From Nectonema munidae (Eukaryota > Nematomorpha > Nectonematoida > Nectonematidae), in assembly GCA_030549495.1 (NCBI GenBank), contig JAUIRK010001026.1:310001-374000 (forward strand): a DNA stretch of 64,000 bases, written 5' to 3'. This document shows, piece after piece, positions 35,340 through 48,141 of this stretch (position 1 is its first letter; every line of letters starts with the position of its first letter). The notes beneath the pieces are model-generated. The model made no database searches and was not told where the DNA came from. It saw nothing but the letters and a program-made list of their open reading frames with translations. A program made the translations under genes and the position numbers.

Positions 35340-36935
35340 ATCGATCTTGTTAGGCTATATTAGGATAGATTTTTTATGCTTTGTGCATGACTTTTCCTTA
35401 TTGATCACCATGTTGTGTCTTCGCAGAAGATTTGTAAGTCCTTGTCCACTTGAACCAATTCATCCATATCTTCTTCCAGGATTAGCAAATCATCAATGTA
35501 CAATAGCTTTTTATGTTAAACCTACAAGCATCCTTAAATGTGGCAATGATCTTGGAGAGTATTTCCTAGAGCACACCAAAGCTGAATTTGGCCACCATTG
35601 GCAGGAATTTGAACTTGTAGATCTTTTTGTTTTTCCTAATGCGAAAGTTAGATGAGCTGACAGTAATATACAAACTCTATATTTATAAAGTTGGCATGAA
35701 AGGTGTTAGTTGGCATGAATTAGATACACCCAGCTGACAACCTGCACTCTTCGTTCTTGAATAGTTCTCTGGTGAATGCGAAGTTTTGGAGCCTAGCCAT
35801 TCTTAAGAATTTTTTGCCTTTGTTCAGCGAATATTTATAGGCGCAATCGGTGACTTGTGAATTAAGGAAAATTCCTTGTTAAAGTCGAAGTTTGAGTGCT
35901 TTGACGTATTTTGGAGGAACTTTTTATTTACCTCATGAATTATGAATGTCGTTAAAGAAGTCCGAACTTATTGAATCGTCGTCACAATCATCAGAGACAT
36001 TGTCAGAGTCGGCTTTCGCGGCCTGAGGTTCACAATCTCGTTCCTCGAGTTCCTTAGAGAGCACAGAGGAGAACGCTTTGCGCCATATTTATAGGCTGAA
36101 GTAGTTATTGCACAAAGGGTATTGTAGTTGAGCTTGCATCTTTATCCCAATCTCTGATGCATCTAGGTGATTTTTTATGAAGTCCAAAAATTTCTCGTCT
36201 TCTTTGTCGTGTTCTAGATTGAGATCTTCCACAATCCTTCTGAGTATGTCGTCATCCTCTTGTGGCAACTCTGGATGCAATATATCTTTATCTACTTGAA
36301 GGGTGTCTTCCACTACCTCTGCTGTTGGCAAGACCGGAATATAGCTCGGCGTCTCTCACTTCTCCTAGTGGATATCTCCTTGAGATAAGGAGGACACACA
36401 CCAATTTACAAAATTGGTGTGGAGAACTTTGGAGGAGAAGGCTGATTTCCTTGTAAAAAGGACTCCACTGGATCTATAGGAGGGATGAGCTGATCATTAT
36501 CCTCCCATGTTTTTGACATGTTGGATATGTCTGACAGCGGACTCTGGAAGCATTTACTTCTTAGCTCTTTTTGCATTACCTTTCTTTCCTGGCGCTTGGA
36601 AAGATAGCCTTGCTCGAAAAACTTTGTAGCTGGAGTTGGGATATTGAGAGCTCCTCAGGAGCCTAACTGATTTGTAGCAGCGTCACACTACAATTTGTTT
36701 CCTAGGCAAACGATTGTGACGAATGGATTTATCTGAGCTACGTCTTCTAATGGGAGCGCATGAATATTTTTTCCTAAAATAAAGAATAATTGCATCAGAA
36801 TATTAGATTTAGCATTTCTTTGTGAAGGAGGTAAAGCTTCAAGAAATCTTCCAGTTCTTCTTTTTGCAATTTCCTGCAGAGAGTATCCTGTCAGAACATT
36901 GAGAAGGTCATAATCTTGCGAAGCATAACTCACCA
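35340..36935 (-). pseudogene. Retroelement gag-RT remnant, possibly DIRS/PAT-like
   Basis: Read on the minus strand: an open frame at 36933-36688 (SQDYDLLNVLTGYSLQEIA, NILMQLFFILGKN) that could be a capsid-like region, a second at 36331-36089 (acidic), and near 35660-35400 reverse-transcriptase-like pieces: KIYKFKFLP, a stop-containing segment, then after a frameshift LLYIDDLLILEEDMDELV. The YIDD motif is the RT catalytic box, and the spacing to the following ELV...IFCED segment resembles DIRS-type elements. Stops and frameshifts are frequent. The class call is tentative; Ty3/gypsy is the alternative. Confidence 0.5.
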
Positions 36936-37242
36936 GTGTTCCTGTCTTTTGTGACAGATTCTTTCGTTTCTACCATAACTTCTGGTTCATTAGGTTGCCA
37001 TATTCATAGCTGAGCTGTAATGCTTTCTAGTAACCCATCCATAGTGTCGAGTCTATCGGTTAATTCTGATAATTTTACCAAAAACGACGCTGAGGCCTTT
37101 TTTTCTCACCTTTCTCAGTCATTATAAATAATAGACAAGTACCGAGGAGAGTGAGATTAAAGACAATCAATAACAATCCATTAAAGGGCCCTCATTAAAA
37201 TCAGTTTTCCCTCCCCCCCCCCCAACCTCTACTTGGAGCCTG

Positions 37243-37395
37243 ACGATGATTTATCTCCAACCTGTATACTACGATGATTCATCTCCAAACTATATACTAC
37301 AATGATTCATCTCCAACCTGTATACTACGATGATTCATCTCCAACCTGTATACTACGATGATTCATCTTCAACCTGTATACTACGATGGTTTCTA
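37243..37395. repeat. 28-bp minisatellite, about five units
   Basis: The unit CTCCAACCTGTATACTACGA plus TGATTCAT repeats head to tail with few changes (for example AACTATATACTACAATG in the second unit). Two further diverged units lie at about 37515-37580. Units abut with no spacers. Confidence 0.9.
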
Positions 37396-37429
37396 TTCCA
37401 TGTACAAATAACTAGGGAGACAATGTTCA

Positions 37430-38040
37430 ACTTTCTGTTCACATTCTGCTAGATGTAAGATTTGATATACCTCATTCGGGGAGACGATGCTACATAAGTT
37501 ATTACCTATATACATTATACCTGTATACTACGATGGTTCATCTCCAACCTGTATACCGCGATAATTCATCTCCAACCTATCAGTTCATATTTTGCTAGAT
37601 GTAAGATTTGATATACCTCATTCGGGGAGAGGGTGTTAGATAAGTTATTAATTTTTTCACGATATTAAATAATATATTTTATCAAATAATCAAAATAAAA
37701 TTCTGTAATCAAAGAATCAAAAAATATTCTTTAAAAAATCAAAAAATATCAAACTTTGTGTTCATATTTTGCTACCTCAAAAGATGTTACAAAAGTTATT
37801 ACCTATACTTTGCAATTTGCACGATTTTAAATATTATATTTGTCAAATAATCAAAATAAATTTCTGTAATCAAAGAATCGAAAAATATTCTTTAAAAAAT
37901 CAAAAAATATCAAACTTTCTGTTCATATTTTGCTACCTCATACGATGTTATAAAAGTTATTACCTATACTTTGCAATTTGAACAATTTTAAATATTATAT
38001 TTGTCGAATAATCAAAGAATCGAAAAATGTTCAAATCAAA
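37430..38040. repeat. Complex tandem array, unit about 145-180 bp
   Basis: The marker GTTCATATTTTGCTA or a close variant occurs near 37440, 37583, 37762 and 37920. It is followed each time by a short variable block, AAGTTATTACCTATA or AAGTTATTAATT, then AAATATTATATTTGTCAAAT, AATCAAAATAAA and TTCTTTAAAAAATC. The 28-bp units are embedded in the first period, so the two arrays grew together. Confidence 0.75.
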
Positions 38041-38044
38041 AAAT

Positions 38045-39900
38045 ATTTATTCTTTTTAAATATATCGTTGGCTCCCCTTACTTTTAAAATTGAAAGATAA
38101 ACCTAGTCTTTAATAATTAATTTTTATCAAATTATGCACATACGAAACTAAAAGTAAGGGTTAGGGTTTAGGTTTAAGTTTCTAAGATGTGGTGCCCTAA
38201 GCTATGGAAAAAAAGTGAGTGGAAGAAGAAGCAGAGAGAGAGACAACGAAAAAGATGTTGAGATGGGCTGAAGGAGCGACTAGAGAAGCTTGGATTCAGC
38301 GAAGACGCCCAATGAACAGAAGGAAGTGGAAACAGCGGATCTGAGCTACCGACCCCTAACTTGGGGATAAGGTGTAAGCAAAGACGAAGAAGAAATGAGT
38401 CAAGCTCTAAAGTATAACATTTACAACTAAATCTTAAAAAAAATCGATAAAGATATTTTTATGTTTTTAATAAAATCTATTTTAAACACATTTTGTTCCA
38501 TCTAAAATTCAAAAATGTTTCATCGTGTTTTAGAATATTTATATTATATTATTTGTCATATAGAAATTATTTTTATATTTTTTATATGCTCATATAATTA
38601 TTTTTTAAATATTTTTCTCTATAGTACTAGATATTAGAAGTCAAAATTCGGATAATTTTATTTGGTGTATATAAATTAACGAAATATTTGGGTCATTCGA
38701 CTGTACTCAATTGTATAGATAGTAAGCAAAAAGTATTTATATTATATATAATTGTATAAATTAGCAGATGTGTCAAACTTAGTTGAGTCTGGTTTTTTAA
38801 TAAAGATAGTAATTTGAAAACGTATTGAAACTTGTTAACTATAATTTCTTTAACTATGAGGCTTTGATACACTGTTGTCTGTAAAGTATATGTTGATTTT
38901 GCGCTTTAGTGGACAAATCTAGTGTTCCTCCAAATAGGTATTCTGGATAATTTTAACCATAACCTAGTATTTTAATCGCGTTAAGGTATTTCATCATTGT
39001 ATTTAAAAAATTAGCGCTTTAGTTATTTGTGATTTCGCGTCCTATTTGATATTTCTATCTATATTAAGTAAATATTTAATATACAATAATTATGCAAATT
39101 TAAACTCATCTGAAATTAAAATTTATATACTATAAAATGTTTTAAGAAGTTTTAGCACCCTGGCTAAAGAGGTTCTTGATCCGCCCCTGATTGATCATGA
39201 ATAGGATTGATAAAATTTATGATGCATTTTGGGTTTATTTATAACCTATTTTTCAAAATTTAAACTTAGATAAGGATTATTAATCTTTTTATGTTAATTA
39301 TTTACAGCATAATTTAGCAATTATATTTTTATTTAGAATGGAAGATAAGGTTGATTTAGATGAAATTAAAAAAAGTGACATATCCAAATCTCAAGTTATT
39401 CTTACCCTCAAAATTTCTGGTAATTCTTTATACCTTCAAAATACTCTAATATTTCAAAAAGTCAATAATAGCAACCCCATTAACCCATTTGATCGCACAC
39501 TCATCTTTAACCCTTTGTTACTCTATTGCCTCAAGGAATTACACAAACAATTTTTTTGATTATTGGGTAGTTTTGTGTCAAACGGGTGCGTAGCCAGTGA
39601 GGAGGGGGGGGGGGGGCAGAGCTTGTCTCTTTTACTTCCATTTTCGCAAAGGAGGCTCGCCTAGTTCAGAAATTTATCCACGATTGTGGTCGGGAAACTG
39701 TCGTTGATCGCGTAAGACAATAAGTTGCTTAAATTACGTGTTTAACAGTGAAAATTGTCTCGGAAGGAAGAAATTTACGTCTCTCTAAACAGCGAGTCCC
39801 CATCGCAGGTTTGACTATATGAACCCTTCCTATATACACAGTGGATCTTTTATAATGCAGATACAGGGGTCCACGTTATAAATGTTATGCACTATAACGA
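38045..39900. other. Mostly gene-free stretch
   Basis: A GC-richer block at 38215-38400 reads, with stops, like the very end of a LINE ORF2 (RPMNRRKWKQRI and similar), but the evidence is thin. A short end-like motif, GGGTGCGTAGCCAGTGAGGA followed by G12, lies at 39583-39616 and resembles hAT ends. Nothing else is recognised. Confidence 0.35.
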
Positions 39901-39910
39901 ATCTACTGGA

Positions 39911-42050
39911 ACCAGAGTCGTACCCAGAAATTTTTTCTAGGGGGGGGGGGGGGCAAAGTTGGAGTCTAATTAATTTTAAAAAGTTTTAACTATTTCAAAA
40001 ACTTATTAGTTAAGTTTATTCCAATGAGTAACGATTGCAATTCTTATCTTCAGCTTCTGAATTTTGGCAACAAAAACTAACAACACCAAAAAATGAGATC
40101 TTTACTTGAAAATAAAAAGTTTGACTAACAACAAATCAGAAATTTTTTTTCTAAAATTTATATAATTTTGCAAAAAGTTTTTAACTTGAAAAACAAAAAA
40201 GTAAGAAATTGATGACTTCTTTAAAATGTAAGTCTTCTTTTATTTGAAAAAAAAATTTAGAATTTTTCTATGTCAATTTTTTAGTATATTCTTTCATAAA
40301 AGAAAGAAATATTAAATTGTTTCTTCTAGGCGGAGTCATGGATTTTCTATGAGGGGTCATAATCCTGTTCAAAGTTGAAAAACTTCTTTCACAAACTGCT
40401 GGACTTGAACCTAACGTAAAAAGGCCTGGAAGAGAATAAGAGTCATTTTACATAATACAAAATTGCTTTAAAATACCTTCATATAGTTTATATAAGTTAG
40501 GAAATGCTTCTTTAGCTGCTTCGAGTTCTTCAAAAACATGAATAACGTTAGATTCTTTGTGTATCTTTTTTTTTAAATATTCTTTTCCACTTTAAGTTCC
40601 GAAAAAATCTGCTGAGATATATATTTTAGATGGGATATAAAAGGTTAAAGTTTTTCATATTCCAAAAATCCTACACTTTCAGAGAATAAATATGAAAGTG
40701 CTTTCATTATTGTCCAGTTTTTTTCATTAAACCTGAAAAAAAACAATTAAAAGGATGAACATTTGTCGAAAACCAAAATTTTTGTCAAATTCCTCTAGAA
40801 TCAATTGTAAGGTTTCATCGTAGAGAATACGAAATGTTCTGATTTTTTCCGCGTTATCATCGAAAATATCAAAAATATTATCTGTGGAACTGGATTTGTC
40901 AACATAAAATCTCATTTTCTTGATTAATGAATCAAATTCGTTTTCGTCATCTTTGAATTCTAACAAAACTTTCACCAAATCTTCTAGCAAACTTATTCCA
41001 ATTATGCTATTATTATCTTCTTTCTAAATCAATTAGTATAGTGCACTATTCATGTACGAAAATGTAGTTTACTTGGAGGTTGTCATTAGCAGGTTTCATT
41101 ACACTAAGAAACTTTTCAATCATATGCATTACAAATATTGAAGAATCGTCTTTTAAAGCATGAAGTAGACTCCTTACTTTGAAAGAAACATCTAGATCAG
41201 AACTATTTTTTACTTTTTCCAGAGAAGATATTTTTCTATAATTTTTTATCAATGAATTAACAACTTCATAATGTGATGTCCATCTTGTTGGAATAAATTT
41301 TTTGAATTGTTTATTGAAAAAAGTTTTAACTTTAACCTTTTTCGTGAAATTGTAAAGCCTGGTCATTAATGATAAAAGAAATTCAATATGGTTTATATGA
41401 CGGAAAGATGCATTGATAACTTAGTGAAGCTGATGGTTTATACAATGAATATAAGGAATGTATCTTTCAAGTGCATCACTGATTTTTTCTTGGACTCCAT
41501 TTTTCTTGCCTGTTAAGATATCCTTTTTCATCTATAAGTACTTGGTAGAAAAATATTGCCTGACATTACGTAAGCGCCATCAGCATTGACTCATAATTTT
41601 GTGTTTTTGAATTTTACACTCATAAAAAATGTCTAGAATTGCGGGGCTGATAGAAGATGCATCACATTCTTTCAGATAGACCATGCTAATTCCTTTACGG
41701 CCTTTCCTTTCAAAAATCTCAAGACCTTGCACAAAAGAAAAGGAATCAATGAAAATGAGCACCCCATTAAACTACTTACAATTGACAGGCATTCTTTTCC
41801 ACTTATATCTTTTGTTCCATCAGCTTTCAATCACACATATGTTGAGTTATTGATTTCAAGTATTATTTTTTGTAGAACAAAACTTAAAGATGCAACTATT
41901 TTATTTGGTATTCTTGGTGACAAATAAGTCGAGTTTTTTGCAATGGAAACTGCGATCTTAAATTTTTCCGATAAAAATTAATCATTAGATAATAAAATTA
42001 TCAGTGCTGGAGCATGACTTGTTTGAAAGTTTCAAAAACATTCTTAATAT
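39911..42050 (-). pseudogene. hAT transposase pseudogene, KIAA1586-like, with left terminus
   Basis: Minus-strand pieces keep the order of a hAT (ZMYM/KIAA1586-like) transposase: near 41920-41790 RIPNKIVASLSFVLQ and WLKADGTKDISG; near 41590 a NADGAYVMSGN block equivalent to the DGA(S)xMxG motif; near 41470-41430 IHCINHQLH, the conserved CxxH block; then NFTKKVKVKTFF and FIPTRWTSHYEVVNSL (41366-41260), where the TRW motif is typical; and 40990-40727 a charged helical part. Stops and frameshifts separate the pieces. At 39911-39945 the terminus CAGAGTCGTACCCAGAAATT followed by a G tract matches the common CAGTGGCGTAGCCAG hAT end. No matching right end or 8-bp duplication was found. Confidence 0.7.
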
Positions 42051-43089
42051 ATTTCATTTATCCATATGTTCAAAACTTTCTCAATATTAAAACTTCACTT
42101 TTGGGCATAACTTACATTAATATTATTCGCATATTGACTTCTTCCGATGTTATCAAAAAATTCATGTTGATAAATATGCTTTTAACAGAATTTTTTATAA
42201 AAAAATAATTTCAAAACGGTGAAAATGTTAAATTTGTGTTGAAATAACATGCAGTGAAAAGAGTTTTTTTTGACTATTTTGTGCTTATAATAAAATTATA
42301 CTAACTCAAAAATCAGTTGAAACTTGAATGAACTAGTTACAAAAAGTTAATAAAAAAATTTCTCAAGTGAAAAAAAGTACCTAAAAAAACATTTATAATA
42401 TTCATCAAATTAAATTAACTAAATTTTACAATTGATAATTTACTTTATTTTTATATCTGATTTAACTATGAATTTTGAAAGATTTTCCTAATTTTCAAAT
42501 TTAAATAACCTAGTTAAAACAACTAACTCATAGACATCTTCATTAATGCAACTTTTTGTTTTGACAATGTGATATGAAGGATCTTTATAGAATTACTGTA
42601 TATTTTGATCAAAATGAGGACTGATATTGTTTGAAATTCAGTTTCTTACATTTTGAAGACAGTTCAAACTCTATTTTTTCGTGAACTGTATAATTAAAAC
42701 TTCCGTTGATACTGTCTGCCTCACAGTCATATCACAGGATAATAAGCGCACATCATAGGAGCATATGGTGATGATGAAAAATGAGCTGACATTCAAGCAA
42801 TTGTAGTCTGGCATATTTTGATGGCAATATATTATTTAATGATTGTGAAGAATTACAACTTGTGATTTCTGAGTGTAGTGTAGAATAGTTATTTTTACTA
42901 TTTATTTCCATTTGTGATTATGAGCAGCGCTCGAAATATCAGAGGCAGTTCTTGCAGGACCGACTTTTTCCTACTTTTCATAATTCATTTTATGTTTGAT
43001 GGAACCGAAATCTATTCTTTATACTAATTTATCTTTTTGCATTTAAAGATTCTCTCACTGTTCCACTCAAGTTATGGCGCGGTAAAGAT

Positions 43090-44175
43090 GTGTTTCCTTC
43101 CTCTCTTCCCATTTTAAACGTGATGGGATGCATCCGTCACAGCAAAGCGAGTGTTAGCAGCGAAGCTCCAAAAATCAATGCAATCTGTCAACGTCAAAGT
43201 TTTCAACAGTTTTTGCTATTTTTGTCCTTACAAAACTTAGAAGCAGTAATTTTTAGTCACTTAATTTCAACCATTTTAATTGGGCAAGCGTCCCTAATGT
43301 CATTCAAAGGGGACCAAATGCGTAAACAAGACATTAATTTACACACGTCTACTTGAAAGCCAAAGCAGCACAAAAACATCACCCATTAAACAAGTTCACC
43401 TCGCTCAAAAACCATACAGGCACATGAAAAATACTATATTTCAAGACAACGAACTTATCTTTTATGACACATGTCAAAACAAAGAAGACAATCAAAATCA
43501 AACATGCGTCAACAAAGCAATACTCACACAAGCGGTAACCGACTATCTCTCCACACTGAAACATAACAAGCTCATAAATATTCCTCCACCAAAAATCGAC
43601 ACATATGAAGAAACACTATCAATTAAATTAAGACATACACTTGCTCAACTTAGAGCCAACAAGTCACCATTGCTCCGTGAATACCTTCACAAGATAAATC
43701 CAAAAGCACATACAAATCCACTCTGTCCAGTTTGCAATCAACACTCATCATTTATTTAACTGCCCACATATTTTCATGACACTCAAACCCATTCACTTAT
43801 GCTCAAAGCCATGCAAAATAGTTAACCTACTTACTTTGTGGGGAAACCGTTTAGCAGAAGCTTGGATCTAACTCATTTACATGTATTATATATATCATAT
43901 TATTATTATAAATAGATAGATATTATTTCTAGCCATATGTAGAAGCCTTCAAAAAGCCAGCAGTACCTTATTGTGGATTTTTGCGGGTTGCCTGAAATTA
44001 CACTGGTTTATCGCTGCTGCCGCGAAAGTGTAACAAAATTCTACACTTTTCCCTGAGAGTATTTGCTCTTATGGAAATACTCTCTCAGTTTAAACAATGC
44101 CTTGTTTTGAACTGATAGATTATACTCATATAGAGATAGTATACTCTAGGGGCTAACAACAACAACAACAACATC
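43090..44175 (+). pseudogene. LINE ORF2 C-terminus with 3' UTR
   Basis: The 111-codon frame (43424-43759) ends with LRHTLAQLRANKSPLLREYL, NPLCPVCN and, just past a frame change, FNCPHIF-like residues. This combination of an LRxxLxQLR helix and a CxxC...H...C cluster is the usual C-terminus of RNase-H-bearing LINE ORF2 proteins of Jockey/R1-like type. About 400 bp of 3' UTR follows and ends at (CAA)n, 44159-44173, which is probably the 3' tail. Everything upstream of 43090 is lost, so it is a 5'-truncated insertion. It is not from the same subfamily as the LINE at 12258-16500, whose C-terminus lacks the cysteine cluster. Confidence 0.65.
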
Positions 44176-44584
44176 CAAATGCGTTTTAAACTATGAGACG
44201 CTCTATTTTGTAGTTTTAACTTCGATCGGTTCGCATCTAACACAGAGTTAAATGACATGAAGTCGTGAACAGTTTGTTATCTTGTAATGCTGTTATATTT
44301 ATATTGATAAATTTAGATTGAGCATGTGTTAAATCCCTATATACCTTGCCACCCTTAACTTAATTCCTCTATTTCTAATAAAGTGCACTCTTGTGATCCA
44401 ACGTTTTTCCCATTAGTTGTTTATTTTGGGCTTCCCTTTCACTATCGTATCATTACCGATTTCACCATGACAATAATTTAATCTTTGACGTCATTTTACG
44501 AACCTTTTTTTTATATATAACTTGTATAAAAACGAAACAGATTGGTTGAAAATTTTTGAGTTTCATTAAAAAAATGTAACTCTT

Positions 44585-44820
44585 TAGAATGGCTTGAGAC
44601 TCGGAGGGAAAATATCCTTCTCTTTCGACTTCTAGTACTTGCAAAAATCCGACTCTAACGGACTCACTCTAAATACTCGAAAACGTAATAAATTTAACGC
44701 CAACTCTTTTCTGGCTAAAACTGGAATGATCCAGACTTGCTCTAAAGGAGTAGGATCAAACTTAAATTTTCCGATAAAATGCACCGATCTGAATAAAAAT
44801 CAAGATAATCAGAATAAATG
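44585..44820. repeat. Dispersed repeat R2, copy 2
   Basis: GACTTCTAGTACTTGCAAAA, then AATCCGACTCTAACGGACTC, AATACTCGAAAACGTAATAA and ATTTAACGCCAACTCTT parallel 11495-11575 in order and spacing. The right part is diverged. Confidence 0.55.
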
Positions 44821-45236
44821 ATTTGAAAAGGTTTTTATTTTTAATTTTCTTCCGATTTTCCTTAAACTTGACATCTCTTCTCCTCAACACTTTCATCCAA
44901 ATCAGGAGTTCAATTCTTGGCAGAAGAAACTGCTAAAACATCATTCATATGATGTCGGTTCGTAGTTTTGATCTGTGCTTTGACTTATTGATATTTATCA
45001 CTGAAAAAATGTGCTCGAAATGATGAATCGTATACATAAAATTTCTGAATCCAATGAAGTTATAAAAACAAGATATTGATAAAAATCAATGAATTTGTTT
45101 GTAAAAATTTTTTTTATCAAACAGTAAGATCTATAAAAGAAGATGAAAAATCGAAACTTCAAGTTTTATGTTTACACACCTTCTTTAAGGTGACGTTTCA
45201 CTTTTTTTTTTATTAACAATTAACACTGTCAAATAT

Positions 45237-46480
45237 TTGGAATGCAGGAAAGTATGGAAAGGAGAACTGAAAAACCATAGCAGCCTAAAGTGTTCTGATT
45301 TTGAATCAGCACGTCGTCATTTATCTCACCGTGAGGAAATTACAGTTTTCTTAGAGAATTTTCTGACATTAGTGATGAAGATTCCTCTAGTGGTCAAGAA
45401 AATGAAGAAAGAAGTGATTGTTAACTATGATGCTCCACATTTTTTTCCCCAAAATGAGGTAAATGATCTCTTTCGCGATCTCAATTTGTCAAAGTCTTCT
45501 GCCGAACTTTTAGCATCTAGATTGAAGAATCTGTCAGTGCTCGCATTACCTTTTACTGCAACAGACATCAAAATTACCTCCAATTTTTCTTTGAGGCCAA
45601 GGACTTGGTGTATTGTACAGATACTGTTCAGCTTCTGCCCAGGCTTGGAGTGTCACACTACGAACCCAAAGATCGGAGACTGTTCATTGACAACATTAAG
45701 CCATCGCTCAGATGTGTTCTGTCCAACGGCAACCAGTTTGCCTTTGTACCTTTGCTTACTCGACTACACTGAAGGAGAAGTATGAAACAGTGAAATATGT
45801 GCTTGGGAAAATTTGTATGGTGAATTCTTTGTTAGAACAGTTGTCTGGCTTGACCAAATACCCATTCTTTCTGTGCATGTGGGATAGTATCGACACTGCT
45901 CAGCATTAAAATGAGAAGTAGATGCCTGTGTGAGAGGAATTGGTGCCTTACAGAGCAAAGAACCTCATCAACAACGCTCTTGTAGACATCAAGCTTGGCC
46001 TGATTAAACAGTTCTCCAAAGCTCTGAACAAGGATTGTCACTTCTTCATTTACTTGTGCAATGCTTTTCCAAGTTTAACCATAGAGAAGTTGAAAGTTGG
46101 CATCTTTAATGATTTTCAAATCCGTTAGCTCATTAGAGATCTGGAAGCATGGAAAGCTTTTGTTCTGATCGTGAAAAACTTTCTTGGCAACAACAAGGTT
46201 AGTAACTATGCAGAACTTTTCAGCAATATGCTGACTGCTTTCAAAAATTTCGGATGCAACACGAGCATCTATTTTCACATATAGATCGGTTTCTTGAGAA
46301 TCTGGGATTGTTGAGCGACGAGCAAGGAAGAGATTTCATCACGACATGAAAGAGATGGAGATCAGATGTCATGGACGCTGGGATGCAGTCATCATGCCTG
46401 GTTTACTTTTGGACTCAGAAGAGAGACTAAAGTTAGTTCGATACTTTGAATTTTGCACAATTCTGATGTAACGTTCAATT
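45237..46480 (+). pseudogene. Repeat-borne protein family, copy B
   Basis: This copy runs on the plus strand and is the most complete of the three. The first frame (45237-45600) has WKGELKNHSSLKC, a serine-acidic linker in an alternate frame (SDISDEDSSSGQENEE), and NEVNDLFRDLNLSKSSAELL followed by ASRLKN. A frame change gives LVYCTDTVQLLPRLGVSHYE and DRRLFIDNIKPSLRCVL (45605-45720), then after several stops KEPHQQRSC-like and HLFSHIDRFLENLGLLSDEQ (46270-46310), and finally MKEMEIRCHGRWDAVIMPGL (46347-46410). The equivalents in copy A are CDDLIGLF, FIDCSFRSLKAV, LHSHLD...EEHGERFHQ and EKRYEGR. At least four frame changes or stops make it non-functional. Function of the family is not known to me. 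Confidence 0.75.
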
Positions 46481-46779
46481 TACATGTTCTTATCTTTATC
46501 AATGTCTATTATTCAATTTACTCAGATGGATGGAAATTTGTAGTATAATTAATGAATTGCGTTAAAAAAACACTTTCTTTTTATCATAAAAACCTGGCCT
46601 GATCGAGAAAAACGGATATCATGTTCGGAACCAGCTGTGCAAAATTGTCCTAACTGAGTTGAAAAAATATAAACTATTTAGAAAATTTTTTTTTGCAACC
46701 CTGTGAATAAATTTGATATTTCAATTCATAAAATAAAATTTTTATTATTTTTATTTTTTCACTTATCAGTTGTAAGAAT

Positions 46780-47400
46780 GTCTGAATCAAGTGCTTAAAA
46801 GGCAAAACTGAGAAATTAGAGAGAAGATTTTATCATGCTTGGCTTCGCATCTATAGATTAAAAACTTATGTGAAGCTATCCTTCTCGTCTATGTTAGATT
46901 CATCTATGAGTTGCTCCTTACAGCATTTGGGTTTTAAGAATATTGGGGGAGACATGCAAGAAGTTGTCATACTACATGCAATTAACTTTGTCATATCAAA
47001 CTCAGTGAAGGATACATTTTTTGTCCAATTCTGTGAAATAGATGCTTTTAAAACATATTGCTTTACGCAGGAATAAGATCGCTGTTAAAAGACCTGAGCC
47101 TTGAAAGCTTAGTGAATTTGTGGAAACCATTAATCAACTTTCTCAGGTCCAAGTCTCAAATGCCTCCTTACAACTCCAATAAGCGAGCTGATAGAGCTAA
47201 GGAAATTTTGGAAAGACTTGATGAATTCAAATCAAAAATATATCTATAAAGGACTCATATTTTTTAACATCTAAAAGCAAGCATGATTTCTTTCCCCTCC
47301 ACATTGTTGGTGGAATCTGGATTTTCATCTGTTGCAGATGTTTTCAGTAGAAAATTAACTAAACTAGATCTAACTACAGAGGAACTATCAAGCTAAGTCA
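46780..47400 (+). pseudogene. hAT transposase C-terminal fragment (ZBED-like)
   Basis: The clearest part is at 47280-47390: SFPSTLLVESGFSSVADVFS followed by RKLTKLDLTTEELSS. It parallels the hAT dimerisation segment in ZBED5/FAM200-type proteins, where a FP(T)TYLCE-GFSA core is followed by a basic RNRL stretch. Upstream frames at 46870-47076 and 47058-47249 are probably parts of the same protein but cannot be matched residue by residue. It lacks a BED finger and the catalytic acidic residues. Confidence 0.6.
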
Positions 47401-47430
47401 AAATGACTTCATAAAAATGATCATGATACT

Positions 47431-47640
47431 CTCTCTCTCTCTTTCTTTCTCTCTCTCTCTCTCTGTGGGACTTTTTGGAGCGTGGTGTATTTCTTGACCT
47501 GTTCTCCTTCCTTACGTCAACCGGTTTGCCTCAGATTAAACAAGTAATTCCATTTCGGGTACATTGGGAATCGAACCCAAGACCTTTGGAATGAAATCCC
47601 TGAGGTCTCGGCATGCAAAATCTTGCTTCCAAAGTTCGTC
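47431..47640 (-). mobile_element. tRNA-related SINE with CT-rich flank
   Basis: On the minus strand, AAAGGTCTTGGGTTCGATTCCC contains a B box (plus coordinates 47566-47578) and shares TCTTGGGTTCGAT with the SINE at 53105. The body continues toward 47463 and meets a (CT)n tract at 47431-47465. The A box is poorly kept. Old and partial. Confidence 0.55.
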
Positions 47641-48140
47641 TTTTCAAATGCCTTCTAGCAGCGTTGACTACCTCTAATCCGCAAATCACTAATTCGGACC
47701 TTCGTTAATCCTGCACTTTGATTATTCTAGAAATCTTTAGTTTAGTAAAATTATTAAATAATAATTGTTTCAATTAACAATTGAGCTTCTCGAAGGTTTA
47801 GAAAATAAAAGTTTCATAAATAAAGAAGTACTATCTTGCAAGAAAAACTAATTAGAAAAAGACCAAAGCACCTAAAAAAAAGTTTATAAGGAATGTTCAA
47901 AAAATTGTCTACATCCAGTAGAATCAGTACATCAGAAAATTAACTTACAAATTCTAATGTGCAATAATTTATTGTAGTACTTTTACTAAACAGACATCTG
48001 ACTGAATATTAGTTCAAGTCAAAGTTTATAGTGAGAGAAATCGAGTAAACGGGTGATTTTTTAAATACTATTATTTCTAGAAAAGATATTTATATATTTT
48101 ATTTTTTTTCATGTTTTTTCGTTTAGACGGCCTCATCAAG
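47641..48140. other. Gene-free stretch
   Basis: No feature is supportable between the SINE and the hairpin MITE. Confidence 0.4.
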
Positions 48141-48141
48141 T

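Noticed and set aside
37243-37395. CRISPR-like regular repeats
   Set aside because: The 28-bp units abut with no spacers, and the host is eukaryotic; it is a minisatellite.
38215-38400. LINE 3' end
   Set aside because: A few residues resemble a LINE C-terminus but stops intervene and no other LINE sequence adjoins it.
29995-39191. CAGGGGTGGATC (29995) and GATCCGCCCCTG (39190) as ends of one 9-kb element
   Set aside because: Flanking 8-mers do not match and several complete elements lie between; they are more likely solo ends.
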